Source: Martelella endophytica
GTDB taxonomy: Bacteria; Pseudomonadota; Alphaproteobacteria; Rhizobiales; Rhizobiaceae
DNA length: 64,000 bases
Assembly (NCBI RefSeq): GCF_000960975.1
Contig: NZ_CP010803.1
Location: 1,949,944 to 2,013,943 of the forward strand
Direction of reading: 5' to 3'
A program made the translations under genes and the position numbers. This document shows positions 63,494-64,000 of the stretch, piece after piece (position 1 is the stretch's first letter; every line of letters begins with the position of its first letter). Under the pieces are notes generated by a model. It worked only from the letters and a program-made list of their open reading frames with translations, did no database searches and was not told the DNA's origin.

Positions 63494-64000
63494 ATGAGCA
63501 ACCATCAGAAATTCTTCATCGACGGCAAGTGGGTCGCGCCGACCGGGGACAAGACGCTCGATGTCATCAATCCGGCAACGGAGGAAGCCTTTACCGCGAT
63601 CGCGCTTGGCAATGCGACCGACGTCGAAAAGGCGGTGATGGCGGCGCGGGGGGCCTTCGACAGCTTCTCGCGCACCACGCGCGAGGAGCGGATGGCGCTG
63701 CTTCAGCGCATCATCGAATGCTATCTGGCGCGCGAGGACGATCTTGTCGAAGCGGTCAGCAACGAAATGGGCGCACCGCTCGCCTTTGCCCGTGAGAACC
63801 AGGTGCCTGTCGGCGCCTCGCATCTGAAATCCACCCTGGAAGCGCTTGCCACATTCGAATTCGAGGAAGTGCGCAACAAGGGACTGATCGTGCGCGAGCC
63901 GATCGGTGTCTGCGCGCTGATCACGCCGTGGAACTGGCCGCTGAACCAGATCTGCGCCAAGGTCGCGCCGGCGATCGCGACGGGATGCACCATGGTGCTG
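63494..64000 (+). CDS. Aldehyde dehydrogenase, 5' part (3' end outside window)
   Basis: The first 169 residues of an NAD(P)-dependent aldehyde dehydrogenase. The start (SNHQKFFIDGKWVAPTG, then INPATEEAF) and the cofactor-binding segment EPIGVCALITPWNWPLNQICAKVAPAIATGCTMVL with its conserved tryptophan–asparagine pair are clear. The catalytic cysteine and glutamate lie beyond the window. GAGGAC precedes ATG 63494, 57 nt after ung. Substrate class cannot be told from this part. Confidence 0.93.
   Translation, partial: MSNHQKFFIDGKWVAPTGDKTLDVINPATEEAFTAIALGNATDVEKAVMAARGAFDSFSRTTREERMALLQRIIECYLAREDDLVEAVSNEMGAPLAFARENQVPVGASHLKSTLEALATFEFEEVRNKGLIVREPIGVCALITPWNWPLNQICAKVAPAIATGCTMVL

Overview
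The window looks like chromosome from an alphaproteobacterium of the Hyphomicrobiales (Rhizobiales), probably Rhizobiaceae-like. The basis is high GC content, the order ffh–chorismate mutase–rpsP–rimM–trmD, the string dapF–mtaB–ftsY–yciB, a dmeR–dmeF pair, and rhizobial-style TRAP and UgpC-type ABC importers. I cannot fix the genus by eye. No rRNA, tRNA, CRISPR array, insertion sequence or prophage was seen. The base character is even throughout and almost every base belongs to an intact gene.

Layout. 1–5.9 kb: 3' end of dut, an MgtC/DUF4010 membrane protein, cysK with a strong terminator, and a TRAP transporter (dctPQM) for an unknown carboxylate. 5.9–10.2 kb: a two-component system whose kinase has an NCS1 permease-like sensor domain, with an overlapping LuxR-type response regulator. 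10.3–16.9 kb: an LpxO-like hydroxylase, then trmD, rimM, rpsP, a chorismate mutase and ffh on the minus strand, a candidate small RNA, an MBL-fold hydrolase and an AlkD-like repair protein. 16.9–25 kb: an EamA exporter, dapF, mtaB, ftsY, yciB, a DeoR regulator and the dmeRF metal-efflux pair. 25–34.9 kb: rplS, a small ORF, an amino-acid ABC importer lacking its ATPase, leuC, a pcaB-like lyase, a mocR–fdhD–nucleotidyltransferase cluster, and a divergent HxlR/SDR pair. 34.9–40.3 kb: typA and an iron operon ftn–feoA–feoB–GUN4.

40.6–59.7 kb is a pectin-utilisation locus. One long minus-strand operon, uxaC–TRAP(P,Q,M)–kdgF–kduI–kduD–uxuB–uxaA, is divergent from a GntR regulator plus kdgK. The shared promoter region carries an 8-2-8 palindrome and a second inverted repeat. 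Next come an AraC regulator and a TogMNAB-like ABC importer ending in an unusual 861-residue GH28–GH105 fusion without a signal peptide. Oligogalacturonides would be imported, cut in the cytoplasm to saturated and unsaturated uronates, funnelled to 2-keto-3-deoxygluconate (KDG) and phosphorylated by KdgK.

59.8–64 kb: a TrpX-family ABC importer, ung, and the start of an aldehyde dehydrogenase cut by the window edge.

The most unusual items are the membrane-anchored GUN4-domain protein at the end of the feo operon, the permease-fused hybrid kinase with a cysteine-rich linker, the intracellular GH28–GH105 fusion, and a possible small RNA upstream of ffh.
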